A stretch of 64,000 nt of DNA, from the NCBI GenBank assembly GCA_035685445.1, contig DASSAK010000008.1, positions 1-64,000 of the forward strand, written 5' to 3'. The notes beneath the pieces were generated by a model. That model worked only from the letters and a program-made list of their open reading frames with translations, searched no databases and had not been told where the DNA came from. This DNA is from DRGT01 sp035685445 (lineage in GTDB: Archaea; Thermoproteota; Nitrososphaeria; Nitrososphaerales; Nitrosopumilaceae). Shown here piece by piece: positions 1 through 8,059 of this stretch; within the stretch, counting starts at the first letter, position 1; the number at the start of each line of letters is the position of its first letter. The translations under genes were made by a program, and so were the position numbers.

Positions 1-81
1 GATATACTTGGAGATTACACAGGTAGTACTGAAGGTCAAACCGCTGGTAGTTTAGATGATTGGGATTCACAATCAGGTTAA
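1..81 (+). CDS. C-terminal end of an unidentified protein (partial)
   Basis: An open frame runs from the left edge to a TAA at 79-81 and gives 26 residues rich in Gly, Ser, Thr and Asp (ends WDSQSG). The composition resembles the low-complexity tail of a secreted or surface protein, but the family cannot be told from this fragment. The frame could also be a chance reading. Confidence 0.4.
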   Translation, partial: DILGDYTGSTEGQTAGSLDDWDSQSG

Positions 82-129
82 ATGATTCATTATGTTAAAA
101 TAATTAGTTTCAAGGATTGTAAAACATAG

Positions 130-768
130 TTGGAATTTCTATTAGAAAATATTCTAAATTTGATTGGTTTTGTTGTAGGTCTTGGCATAGGAATAATGTC
201 ATTTATTGGTTTTAGAAACACTGGAAGTCCAACTTTATTTCGATTATCAATTGCATTTTTTGCTATTTGTATTGGTTTTTTCGTAATTTGGGTTGGATTT
301 ATGGTAGAAGATTTTGTTATTCAATCCGGCGAGATTGAAAGATGGATTCAAACATTAGGAATTGGAATTCAAACTATAGGTTATTTCTTCATTGCATTTT
401 CTCATAGCATTAAATCATTTTTTCCAAAGTCTCGTTACTTTAGATCAATAGGAATTTTTCCGTTATTTTTAGTTTCATCAATTCATATTGAAAACATTTT
501 CAGATCTGTTTCATTTATTTTACTTGCATATGGCGCAATTGAAACTTTCATGTCGTATTTAGAAAGTAGGAAGAAGGGGGCAATTTTTGTGGCGGTCGGT
601 TTAGCGTTACTAGCATTTGGAGAATTTCTAGGATGGTATTCTTTTGTGTTTCCAGAATCAATTTTGTATTATCTTTCAATATCAATTAAAATAGGTGGAC
701 TAATTTCATTATTTATTCCGGTAAGCAAGATTCCACTGACAAAAATAAAATTTGATGAAGAGTTGTAA
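130..768 (+). CDS. multi-pass membrane protein of unknown function
   Basis: The 212-residue product is hydrophobic along almost its whole length, with about seven predicted membrane segments joined by short loops and a short charged C-terminus. It starts at a TTG; there is no good ATG near the N-terminus, and the first membrane segment begins at once. I recognise no enzymatic motif. Alternating apolar helices resemble the small seven-helix membrane proteins common in Nitrosopumilales, whose role is unknown. Confidence 0.7.
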   Translation: MEFLLENILNLIGFVVGLGIGIMSFIGFRNTGSPTLFRLSIAFFAICIGFFVIWVGFMVEDFVIQSGEIERWIQTLGIGIQTIGYFFIAFSHSIKSFFPKSRYFRSIGIFPLFLVSSIHIENIFRSVSFILLAYGAIETFMSYLESRKKGAIFVAVGLALLAFGEFLGWYSFVFPESILYYLSISIKIGGLISLFIPVSKIPLTKIKFDEEL

Positions 769-889
769 TTAGCCTCGATTTTTTAGGCAAAAATGTAGAA
801 AAATTGTTGTCAAAAACTTTTATCTCGATTGTATATTGGAAAATATCTTACCGCTATCATATTGATTAGGAACAAGGTTTGTGTAGGCT

Positions 890-1177
890 ATGACAGAATA
901 CAGAACCCATATGAAAATCATTGGCGATATCTTAACCACAACAAGGGATGAACTTGCTGATGATGAAGGAGCATCTGTAACCTATCTAATTAGAAAGGCA
1001 AACATATCTCATGTTAGAATTTCAAGAATTTTAAACAATCTTGTTTCACAGGGTCTTTTAGAACAAAAAACATCGGATGGTGCTTGCAGATACAAAATAA
1101 GTGATACGGGAAGAGAATTTCTACAAGCTTATCATTCGTTTAGTAAATTTGCAGAGAATTTTGGTTTAGTAATCTAG
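890..1177 (+). CDS. winged helix-turn-helix DNA-binding protein (ArnR1/HTH_45-like)
   Basis: The 95-residue product is almost entirely one winged-helix domain. It has an N-terminal helix (YRTHMKIIGDIL), a recognition region around SHVRISRILNNL and a wing ending near YKISDTGREFL, followed by a short C-terminal helix that could dimerise. It is a clear paralogue of the protein at 8060-8341, sharing the YRT-M-I start and the TGREFL/KGRQYL wing. Such small one-domain regulators are a large family in ammonia-oxidising archaea and probably act as local repressors or activators. The target is unknown. A TATA-like stretch lies upstream near 830-840. Confidence 0.85.
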   Translation: MTEYRTHMKIIGDILTTTRDELADDEGASVTYLIRKANISHVRISRILNNLVSQGLLEQKTSDGACRYKISDTGREFLQAYHSFSKFAENFGLVI

Positions 1178-1263
1178 TCATCATCATTTTCAAAATCATC
1201 TAAATTATCATCAAAATCATCCTCAAATTCATTATCTTCTATACTAGATACGTATTGTTTCAT
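1174..1263 (-). CDS. possible 29-residue acidic peptide
   Basis: An ATG-initiated frame on the minus strand encodes a very acidic peptide (nearly half Asp/Glu) with no stop for 29 codons. It fills the space between the winged-helix gene, whose stop it overlaps, and the Sua5-type gene. A T/A-rich tract upstream (minus strand) could be a TATA box. Short acidic ORFs arise easily from GAT/GAA-rich DNA, so this is only a candidate. Confidence 0.3.
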   Translation of the reverse strand: MKQYVSSIEDNEFEDDFDDNLDDFENDDD

Positions 1264-1313
1264 TTCAGAGTGGCAATAAATCAGATTATTATTAAACATA
1301 TTCTAAAACAGGT

Positions 1314-1922
1314 TTGAAGGATTTGAAAAAAAAATGTGATTCTGATGGAATAGAAACTGCAACAAGAATCATCAAAGATGGAGGAATTGTGATTTTTCCC
1401 ACTGACACAGTATATGGAATTGGGTGTGATCCATATAACAAAGATGCGGTTGAAAAAATTTATAGAATAAAAAATCGTGAGAAAAGAAAACCGTTTCCAG
1501 TATTAGGCTTTTCAAAAAAACATCTAGAAAAAATAGTTAGTTTTAGTGAAAAGGCAAATAAAATTGCAGAAAAGTTTTGGCCAGGACAATTAACCTTGAT
1601 CCTACCTTTAAAAGATGAAAAATTGAGAAATTCTATGAGTTTAAATGATAAAATTGCAGTTAGGGTACCAGACAATGATTGTGTTTTATCTATTTTAAAA
1701 AATTGTAATTTTCTGGTGGGTACAAGTGCTAACATTTCAGGAATAAGATCATTTACAGATCCTGATGTATGTGAAAAAAATGTTTCAGGATATGACGCCT
1801 TTATAGATGATGGAAAAATTTCAAGCCGCGGAGAATCAACGATAGTGGAAATTAATGAAAATAAAGTAGAAATTCAAAGGGTTGGCAGTATTTCAAAAGA
1901 GGAGATTTTGAATTTATTTTGA
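1314..1922 (+). CDS. sua5: L-threonylcarbamoyladenylate synthase (TsaC/Sua5/YrdC family)
   Basis: The enzyme makes threonylcarbamoyl-AMP from threonine, bicarbonate and ATP, the first step of t6A37 formation on ANN-decoding tRNAs; KEOPS then transfers the group. The 202 residues match one YrdC domain: the N-terminal TDTVYGIGCD segment, the KNREKRKPFP nucleotide-binding stretch, and TSANISG near residue 140. It lacks the C-terminal domain of long Sua5 proteins, so it is TsaC-sized. It starts at TTG, and its stop overlaps the start of the THUMP gene. A KEOPS Cgi121-type gene lies two genes away and Pcc1 is at 45797. Confidence 0.93.
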   Translation: MKDLKKKCDSDGIETATRIIKDGGIVIFPTDTVYGIGCDPYNKDAVEKIYRIKNREKRKPFPVLGFSKKHLEKIVSFSEKANKIAEKFWPGQLTLILPLKDEKLRNSMSLNDKIAVRVPDNDCVLSILKNCNFLVGTSANISGIRSFTDPDVCEKNVSGYDAFIDDGKISSRGESTIVEINENKVEIQRVGSISKEEILNLF

Positions 1923-2440
1923 ATTTGATCATTACATGTGCAAGACATTTAGAATCTGAAGCCAGTAACGAATTGCGTGCAATTTTTGCAGAGTTTGGTG
2001 ATGAAAATTTAGATGTCACTAAAACCAGCATGTCAGGTATTCTTACAGCAAAAACAAAATTAGATCCTTTAGAAGCCATTAGAAAAATTAGGGAGAAAAT
2101 TGTTGAAGAACCATGGTCAATTCGTTATTGTCTTAGAATTATTCCAATTGAGCAGGTTGTAGAAACAATTCCAAAAAAGATATCTTCTACAGCAATTTCT
2201 TTAATGAAAAGAATTAATGAAAAAGATACCTACAGAATAACTATTGAGAAGCGCAATTCTAAAATTTCAAGTTCTGAATTAATTTCAGAAATAGCTAAAA
2301 ATATTAAAAATAAAGTTTCGTTAGAAACACCAAATTGGGTAGTACTAATTGAAATTTTGGGACCTAAAACAGGAATCGCAGTTTTAAAAAATAATGATAT
2401 TTTTAGTTTAGAAATTTCAAAAAGAGAGTCATTAAAATAA
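1919..2440 (+). CDS. THUMP-domain RNA-binding protein (Tan1-like)
   Basis: The 173-residue protein resembles a stand-alone THUMP module: an N-terminal beta-alpha segment (NLIITCARHLESEA), then a region ending in an extended segment NWVVLIEILGPKTGIAVL, the typical end of THUMP. THUMP domains bind tRNA. Tan1 in yeast helps acetylate C12 of tRNA, and archaeal relatives sit beside tRNA-modification genes. The TTG start overlaps the stop of the sua5-type gene, suggesting translational coupling. No catalytic domain is present, so it is probably an adaptor. Confidence 0.75.
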   Translation: MNLIITCARHLESEASNELRAIFAEFGDENLDVTKTSMSGILTAKTKLDPLEAIRKIREKIVEEPWSIRYCLRIIPIEQVVETIPKKISSTAISLMKRINEKDTYRITIEKRNSKISSSELISEIAKNIKNKVSLETPNWVVLIEILGPKTGIAVLKNNDIFSLEISKRESLK

Positions 2441-3202
2441 AACTGCGGCCTTTTCTACTAGTAAATCTTCTAATGGTTTTTTTGAATAAACAGAATCTAT
2501 CTGTTTTTTTGAAATTTTAAAATGTTTTTTTAAAAATTGTGAATTATTCTTTGAAATAGTTTTTGAGTTAGTATATGATTTAAGTTCTGAATGTAATTTT
2601 TTTAAGGTTGATTTTTTTCCCAATGCAATAATAATAGAACTTTGTTTTGGTTTTAGCCCAGCCGTTTCAATTGCCTGTGAGATTTGTGTTGTACAAGCAA
2701 ATCTCATTAAAATATCAGTTTCTAGTTTTTGTGAAAGCATGTTTTGATTATTTTTTGCTTCAAAAGAAATTTTCAGAATTTTTTTTACATGTGACTTGCT
2801 CAGGACATACTTGGCAAAAATCCCTTGAATTATTAAGTCAGGGTATTTTTTCCTTAATTCTGTAAGGAAATTAATATTTTGAATTTTGTTTGGTTTTATT
2901 TCAAATAATTCGACAAAAATTTTTGCGAATGGAAAAATTGTGATCGAGCCACCGTGAATAACTGGGATGAGACTTACTGTGTCATTATTCTGTAGTGTAG
3001 TATTTTTTCCATTTAATGCAGAAGAATCTACACCATTCACAGCTATAAGGATATTTTTTTCATCTAATTCTGGGGTGTTGCTAGGTTTTGATTTTTGTAA
3101 GATATCCAGAAGATCTTGAACAGTTATACCATTTTTGTCTAATGTCATTACATCTGTTGAGAATGACTTTTTTGCTCCTCCCAAAAATTTTACTTTAATC
3201 AA
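2432..3202 (-). CDS. ubiquitin-like (MoaD/ThiS-type) domain fused to a KEOPS Cgi121-like domain
   Basis: Residues 1-86 form a beta-grasp domain: a first strand IKVKFLGGA, a central INVxxVD-like turn, and an end at PVIHGG (residues 80-85), the place where MoaD, ThiS and SAMP proteins carry their C-terminal Gly-Gly. Here the chain continues. Residues from about 90 to 256 resemble Cgi121, including LMRFACTTQISQAIETAG (165-182). Cgi121 binds the tRNA CCA end and stimulates the KEOPS Bud32 kinase/ATPase. The gene begins at TTG and converges on the THUMP gene with an 9-bp overlap. The N-terminal domain could be a scaffold, or it could be cleaved after GG. Confidence 0.8.
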   Translation of the reverse strand: MIKVKFLGGAKKSFSTDVMTLDKNGITVQDLLDILQKSKPSNTPELDEKNILIAVNGVDSSALNGKNTTLQNNDTVSLIPVIHGGSITIFPFAKIFVELFEIKPNKIQNINFLTELRKKYPDLIIQGIFAKYVLSKSHVKKILKISFEAKNNQNMLSQKLETDILMRFACTTQISQAIETAGLKPKQSSIIIALGKKSTLKKLHSELKSYTNSKTISKNNSQFLKKHFKISKKQIDSVYSKKPLEDLLVEKAAVLF

Positions 3203-3228
3203 TAACTAGTTGAGAATTAAAATTAATT

Positions 3229-3564
3229 TTAGTTTTTTGAATTTTGTTCAACAATCTTTTGTGATGTTTCAGTACTCTCATTTTGTGATTCAGGTTCTGT
3301 GGTAGAATCTGCCATGTCCAAATTTTCTTCTGGCGATTCTTCATCTATTTTTGCTTGTTTTGCTATTCTTTCTTCTTGTTTCTTTTTATCAAGCATTTCG
3401 TGTTTTAGAAATTTTGTAATATAACCAGCAATTTCATTTTTAAGACCTTTAGAACGAATTATAGAGATTTGCTCTAAATTTTTTTTGTTATCTTGAAAAT
3501 CAGTTCCAAATTGATCTTTGTGGTTTTCTAGGATTTCCATCGATAGTTTCTTTATTCTGTCCAC
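3229..3564 (-). CDS. rps17e: 30S ribosomal protein S17e with acidic C-terminal extension
   Basis: Residues 1-60 carry the S17e signature: an N-terminal basic helix, FGTDFQDNKK, then a basic stretch and NEIAGYITKFLKH. The usual archaeal protein is about 60-70 residues. This one continues to 111 residues with a charged, Glu/Ser/Thr-rich tail that is probably disordered. The start is GTG. It lies 26 bp downstream of the fusion gene on the same strand and upstream-facing to TatD. Confidence 0.88.
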   Translation of the reverse strand: MDRIKKLSMEILENHKDQFGTDFQDNKKNLEQISIIRSKGLKNEIAGYITKFLKHEMLDKKKQEERIAKQAKIDEESPEENLDMADSTTEPESQNESTETSQKIVEQNSKN

Positions 3565-3595
3565 TTAACCGATTATCAATGGGGGTTTTTTATAC

Positions 3596-4351
3596 CTATA
3601 TCCCCAGATAATTCATTGAATTTTTTTCTAAAATGGTAGTAAGTTCGTCATATGACTTTCTCAATATTTTAGAAGCACAAAAAATAACACTTGGAATAAA
3701 TGTTATTTGAGCAGGTTTAAAACCAAAACATTTAGAGAATCGTACTGGACCGTCTGTTTCAACAAGAATTTTATCTTGATCAGTTTTAGAAAGAAGAATT
3801 TGTTTATCATTTGCATATAACATTACTGGTCCATAAGAAACAAAAAATTTCATATCCATGGCTTTTTGTAATTGTTTTTTGTTGCCATCAAACCAATGTA
3901 ATAAAACTCCAGACAAAGAATAAGAAGAAATAATTTCAAATATATCATCAAGAGTTTTTCTGGAATGAATAGAAACTGGTTTTTTATATTTTTCTGCAAC
4001 AGATAATAGAGTTTCAAACACGTGCTTTTGAGTGGAATATTCATCATCAGACTTTACATAGGTTTCATCAAGACCAATTTCTCCAATACCTGAAATTTTA
4101 TCATTATTCTGTTTGATTAGGTCAATCATACCCTCTAAATTATCCTTGAATTTTTCAGGATGAATTCCAATGAATGGAAGAATCAATTTACTTTTTGTTG
4201 CTAGATTTAACGTTTGAATTGAATTAGAATTGTCCATTGATACGCAACAAGCCTTTATCTGTAATTTTTCCATGCTTTTTATTATTAATGATATTTCTTT
4301 TTCATACTCGGGATCTGAGAGATGAATGTGAGAATCAAACAACCAAGTCAT
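3596..4351 (-). CDS. tatD: TatD-family metal-dependent hydrolase
   Basis: The 251-residue TIM-barrel hydrolase shows DSHIHLSD at residues 6-13 (two metal-binding His), GIGEIGLDE in the middle (metal-bridging Glu), SIHSR (His), HWFDG and the terminal ETDGP motif (Asp). TatD proteins are 3'-5' DNA/RNA exonucleases or related hydrolases, and the substrate cannot be fixed from sequence. It is divergent from the histone gene, with about 100 bp of promoter DNA between them. Confidence 0.9.
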   Translation of the reverse strand: MTWLFDSHIHLSDPEYEKEISLIIKSMEKLQIKACCVSMDNSNSIQTLNLATKSKLILPFIGIHPEKFKDNLEGMIDLIKQNNDKISGIGEIGLDETYVKSDDEYSTQKHVFETLLSVAEKYKKPVSIHSRKTLDDIFEIISSYSLSGVLLHWFDGNKKQLQKAMDMKFFVSYGPVMLYANDKQILLSKTDQDKILVETDGPVRFSKCFGFKPAQITFIPSVIFCASKILRKSYDELTTILEKNSMNYLGI

Positions 4352-4455
4352 AATTTTGTCAAAGAAAACTCCCTAAAATAGTCTGCAGAAATCGATTTCT
4401 TTGTGATATTTTTTCACTCAAAGTCTTTTATCGTTTACAGGAAAATTTGGTTTAG

Positions 4456-4677
4456 ATGAAATCCTCAGAGTTAGGCCTATCAGCAATGTATCGAATATTA
4501 AAAAAATCGGGTGCTGAAAGAGTAAGTGAAGAGTCAGCAAATGAGCTCAGAAGAATTATCGAAGAGTTAGCATTGGCGATTGCTAAAAGTGCCGTTGAAA
4601 TGTCAGGCCATGCTGGTAGGAAAACTGTGAAAGCTGAGGATGTTAAATTGGCATCAAAGCCATTTACAAAATTCTAA
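4456..4677 (+). CDS. archaeal histone
   Basis: The 73-residue protein is a single histone fold: short alpha1 (LGLSAMYRILKKSGAERVS), long alpha2 (ESANELRRIIEELALAIAKSAVEMSGHAGR) and the KTVKAEDVKLA loop-alpha3. It lacks the tails of eukaryotic histones and is close to the HMf/HTk type that wraps DNA as dimers and longer fibres. An ATG start with T/A-rich DNA 25-30 bp upstream fits a leaderless mRNA. Confidence 0.96.
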   Translation: MKSSELGLSAMYRILKKSGAERVSEESANELRRIIEELALAIAKSAVEMSGHAGRKTVKAEDVKLASKPFTKF

Positions 4678-4716
4678 ACTAAGACTTTAATTGTTGCTAA
4701 TTTGTTTTTTGACTGC

Positions 4717-4788
4717 GGTGAGGTGGCAGAGCGGTTATGCGTGGGCCTGCAAAGCCTATACAAGGGGGTTCGACTCCCTCCCTCACCT
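4717..4788 (+). tRNA. tRNA-Cys (GCA)
   Basis: The seven-base acceptor stem GGTGAGG/CCTCACC, a D arm, an anticodon stem TGGGC/GCCTA with loop CTGCAAA (anticodon GCA) and a T arm GGGGG-TTCGACT-CCCTC form a complete cloverleaf with no intron. The 3' CCA is not encoded. The cupredoxin gene converges on it 11 bp downstream. Confidence 0.96.
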
Positions 4789-4799
4789 TTGAAATTTTT

Positions 4800-5216
4800 C
4801 TATCGTACTATTACTTGGCCATGCATCCAAGGATGTAAAGTACAAAAGTAATCAAAAGTTCCATATTCATCAAATTTGATTGTAAAGAATTCGTTGGGAT
4901 CTAAATGTTTACTATCAAACATTCCATCTGGATTTTCATATTTTCCACTTGTGACGCTGTGAAAAGCAGCATCTTCATTTAACCAGGTTACAGATTCTCC
5001 TTTATGAATAAAAATTTGTGATGGTATGTAACAACTATTTGTTTCCTCACAGCCAGGTCTTGAAGATTTTGTAGGCATTATAACTGTAGCAAGATCTGTA
5101 ACATTATTTTTTTTAATTGATTTAATGTCACTGTTTGATTCATTTGGAATTGTTAAAATTGTAACCACTACAATTAATAAAACAACCAAGCCTATAATCA
5201 GAATTTTTTTTCTCAT
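4800..5216 (-). CDS. membrane-anchored cupredoxin (plastocyanin-like blue copper protein)
   Basis: The 138-residue protein has one N-terminal hydrophobic segment (residues 4-23; anchor or signal) and a cupredoxin domain from about 40. The type 1 copper ligands are visible: H86 (AFHSV), C125, H128 and M131 in FCTLHPWMHG. It should sit on the outer face of the membrane and carry one electron. Ammonia-oxidising archaea use many such proteins in place of cytochromes c. The partner is unknown. It faces away from the AIPR gene across a short A/T-rich promoter region. Confidence 0.93.
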   Translation of the reverse strand: MRKKILIIGLVVLLIVVVTILTIPNESNSDIKSIKKNNVTDLATVIMPTKSSRPGCEETNSCYIPSQIFIHKGESVTWLNEDAAFHSVTSGKYENPDGMFDSKHLDPNEFFTIKFDEYGTFDYFCTLHPWMHGQVIVR

Positions 5217-5293
5217 TTTTTAAGACCTCAATGAACTAGAGTTATTATGTAATTACCTACTTTTCTAAATATATAGCATGTTAAGGCCCATAA

Positions 5294-7045
5294 TTGACAC
5301 AAAACAAATTTGGGTTGTTAGAATACATTCCGGGATCAAAATCAATACTTATACAGAAAAATTCTAGTATACCGTTAGAAGGTTTTTCAGAAAACATTAT
5401 TGAAAGTATACGTGATTATGCTGATAGTGCAAAAAACGATGTTGAAAAAGGTAATAACTTTCTTCAATGGGTTTTAACGAGAGTTTATGAAGCTACAGAA
5501 GATGATGCTGCAGATGCAATAGTTGATGGCGCAAATGATCTTGGCATTGATGCATACCTCCCAGTAGATTTTTCTGATAATAAAATCCGATTATTTCAAT
5601 CAAAATATGGTACCTCACACTCTACCGACGCAATTGTAAAATTCAAAGAAGATGTGAAAAGGCTTCTTGAGCGAGATGTTACAAAAATGCGTCCAGAATT
5701 GGCTCACCTAGTTACCAATATTCGTGAAAAAAAGCTCAAAATCAAATGCTGTTATGTTACTGATCAAAAAGTGGATTATGAAGATAAAGAAGTAGAGATT
5801 GTAGATATTAATGAAATTATTCAAAAATTGTGGGACAGAATAAAAAAACCAGCAGCCGGAAAAAAATCTTCGATAAAATTAGAAAAAATGCTTCGATATA
5901 ACAATACAATTCTTGGCATTTTGAAGCTGCGAGAATTAACCGAGTTTGTGACAAAAAACAGAGATTATGTGTTTGAATCTAATATTAGACAGTGGATGCA
6001 GTTTAAAACTTCGGTAAATAAAGGGCTTAGAGATACGCTACAAAGTAATCCTGACAAGTTCTTTTACTATAATAATGGAATTACGATTGTAGTCAGCGAT
6101 ATAGAAGAATTTGGCGATAATGAACTAATCTTGCATGCACCTCAGATAGTTAACGGTGCTCAAACATCAAATTCAATTCTTGATCATGCAAAGCGTACTA
6201 AAAATTTGGATGGAAGTATGACTGTGACAATTATTAGAGCTGATGATGAACAAGATCAAAATAACATTACAAAATACAGAAATTCACAGAACTCTGTAAG
6301 AGGAAAAGATCTTGTTTCATTAATGGACTTTCATAAATCGATTAAATCCCAGTTAAAAAACTCCGGATATTTTTATGAAATTCAAGCAGGTTCTTTTGAT
6401 AGTAGAACAAAGTCAGAACAAGCTGCGTATGAGGGAGATGCAACTTACAACAATTATCTTCCAGACAATCATAAAAAAGTAGTTGTTGCAAAAGATGCAA
6501 TTCAGGCATTGGTTGCAGGAATAGAACAAAGACCTACTGAGGCATATAGTTCACCAGCACAATTTTTGCCAAGAGGCAGCAAATATGATGAGGTGTTTAA
6601 TGAAAATCTAAAGGATGATTACAAACTATTGCTTTATCCTTATCTTGTAAAAGAATATGCCAAAAAGGCACTAAAATATGGAAAAAAAGGACAACATAAA
6701 ACTAAACGATATGCGACTTTGTTCTATGTAGCAGTATATTTTAGAATTTTACATAAAAAAATGCTTCAGACAAAGGGAGATTTTAAGCTAGATATACTAA
6801 AGTTAGAGCCAGTTTTTCGTAGTTTTAAGCTAAATTCTAGAATTCTTAAACTAGCAGATATCGTGGTAACAAAATTTCTAGAAGACACAGTAGTAGATGA
6901 TGAAATAGAGCTAGCAAATACAAAACATAACTTTTTCTCACATCATGTATGGAATGATTCTATGTTACGTGTTGTTGATAAAAAAATAAAACAAGAAGAA
7001 GATGAAATTGAATCCATTAGAAAACTTGTAGAAAACCTTCTATAA
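5294..7045 (+). CDS. AIPR-family protein (abortive infection/phage resistance) with nuclease-like N-terminus
   Basis: The 583-residue product carries the AIPR hallmark motifs FFYYNNGITIV (about residues 255-265) and PQIVNGAQTSNSI (about 283-295). The N-terminal 110 residues contain DLGIDAYLP and LFQSKYG, matching the D-x(n)-QxK core of PD-(D/E)XK/Mrr-like nucleases (D near 84, K near 103). AIPR proteins were named from plasmid-encoded abortive infection systems; their chemistry is not settled. It starts at TTG behind a TATA-like TAAATATATAG (5267-5277). It stands alone: no methylase, helicase or toxin-antitoxin partner adjoins it. Confidence 0.85.
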   Translation: MTQNKFGLLEYIPGSKSILIQKNSSIPLEGFSENIIESIRDYADSAKNDVEKGNNFLQWVLTRVYEATEDDAADAIVDGANDLGIDAYLPVDFSDNKIRLFQSKYGTSHSTDAIVKFKEDVKRLLERDVTKMRPELAHLVTNIREKKLKIKCCYVTDQKVDYEDKEVEIVDINEIIQKLWDRIKKPAAGKKSSIKLEKMLRYNNTILGILKLRELTEFVTKNRDYVFESNIRQWMQFKTSVNKGLRDTLQSNPDKFFYYNNGITIVVSDIEEFGDNELILHAPQIVNGAQTSNSILDHAKRTKNLDGSMTVTIIRADDEQDQNNITKYRNSQNSVRGKDLVSLMDFHKSIKSQLKNSGYFYEIQAGSFDSRTKSEQAAYEGDATYNNYLPDNHKKVVVAKDAIQALVAGIEQRPTEAYSSPAQFLPRGSKYDEVFNENLKDDYKLLLYPYLVKEYAKKALKYGKKGQHKTKRYATLFYVAVYFRILHKKMLQTKGDFKLDILKLEPVFRSFKLNSRILKLADIVVTKFLEDTVVDDEIELANTKHNFFSHHVWNDSMLRVVDKKIKQEEDEIESIRKLVENLL

Positions 7046-7218
7046 TTTTTTCAAAACGGTAGTAGTCTAACCAAGTAAAAATTGCAGGAGGTTTACTTTG
7101 GCCAGACCATCTACCGTAATTTCATTAAAGGGCGGTTCTATTTAACATGATTTTTAGGTATAACAAGCAACAAAAATCTAAATGATTTTTATATTGAACC
7201 TGAAGATAAGTTTTAAAA

Positions 7219-7386
7219 TTGCCACTAAAGGAAAAATGTACACTTTGCGATAATTTTATAGAAAAAAGGTATAACCCTATGAAAGAATGGAAGATTGAAG
7301 GGCCTCTATGTGGCAAATGTTATTCAAAAAAGATTGATGAGCATTATCCTGGTGAACATGGTAGAGTAAATGTAGATAAAGACTAG
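7219..7386 (+). CDS. small zinc-ribbon protein (55 residues)
   Basis: From a TTG start, the frame encodes MPLKEKCTLCDNFIEK, later PLCGKCYSKKIDEHYPG, giving a Cys-x2-Cys pair at residues 7/10 and another at 31/34, a likely four-Cys zinc site. The 3' end overlaps by four bases the stop of the convergent gene at 7383. Similar tiny zinc ribbons are frequent in Nitrosopumilus-type genomes and their role is unknown. Codon use matches the neighbours. Confidence 0.72.
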   Translation: MPLKEKCTLCDNFIEKRYNPMKEWKIEGPLCGKCYSKKIDEHYPGEHGRVNVDKD

Positions 7387-7976
7387 TTTTTTTCTTGTTG
7401 TTTGTATTTGTTAATATAAAGACAATTCCATGTCAATGGATCACCCTTTACTTGATCTTCTTGAAGAAATTTTATGTCAGTTACAGTTTTTTTCTTTTTC
7501 AATAAATTGACCTGAAAACTTTCAAATTTTGTACAATCACAGTCTTCATAATAACAATCATCATTGTCTTTTGCATCATCGTGATCTTCCTTAAGGTGAC
7601 CACAATCACAAACTGCATCATCTTTGACCTCATCTTTAGATTTTTTTGTATATACACCCAAACGCAAGTAAGCTTCACCACCATGTCCTTTTTTAAATCG
7701 TTCATAGTTTTCGGATTTTTTTAATTCCTTAAAAAATGAAATATTGCTATCCGGTCTTTGTGAATCTCCGCCCATTATGAACCAATATTTGTCTCCAGAT
7801 TCAACAAATCGAATTTTAATTGTGTGATCTCCCCACCAATGAATTGTTTTGTGCCATAGATCAGTAGCTTCTTTTCTGTCTTCAAATAAGGGAACTACAT
7901 TCATTCTAAGATCATAATATCTATATGCCACTCCTAGAAACTCACTAAACCAGGGTATTGAAGACTGGCCTGACAA
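7383..7976 (-). CDS. unknown protein with Cys/Asp-rich insert
   Basis: The 197-residue protein starts with an aromatic-rich region (WHKTIHWWGDH) that looks globular. Around residues 122-151 it has a compact Cys/His/Asp patch: CDCGHLKEDH followed by CYYEDCDC, which could bind zinc or another metal. A Lys-rich link and a short C-terminal domain follow. I do not recognise the family. It is divergent from the winged-helix gene at 8060, which may regulate it through the shared promoter. Confidence 0.7.
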   Translation of the reverse strand: MSGQSSIPWFSEFLGVAYRYYDLRMNVVPLFEDRKEATDLWHKTIHWWGDHTIKIRFVESGDKYWFIMGGDSQRPDSNISFFKELKKSENYERFKKGHGGEAYLRLGVYTKKSKDEVKDDAVCDCGHLKEDHDDAKDNDDCYYEDCDCTKFESFQVNLLKKKKTVTDIKFLQEDQVKGDPLTWNCLYINKYKQQEKN

Positions 7977-8019
7977 CGCTCCAATCGAGGCTATATGATA
8001 TTTAGTTGTTCTAAATTAT

Positions 8020-8030
8020 GGGTAATACCC
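8020..8030. promoter_or_regulatory. palindromic operator candidate in a divergent promoter
   Basis: GGGTAATACCC is a perfect 5-bp inverted repeat around one central base. It lies between the gene at 7976 (minus) and the winged-helix gene at 8060 (plus), just before a TATA-like CTTATATCAT at 8029-8038. Its place suggests a binding site for the winged-helix protein itself, which is inference. Confidence 0.4.
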
Positions 8031-8059
8031 TTATATCATGGTGATTTACTTTTACACGT

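Noticed and set aside
4717..7045. Genomic island inserted at tRNA-Cys
   Set aside because: No integrase, no repeated tRNA 3' end downstream, and the composition of the AIPR gene is close to that of its neighbours.
7099..7146. 15-residue frame starting ARPSTVISLKGG
   Set aside because: Too short, no promoter placed well, and the zinc-ribbon gene follows in the same space.
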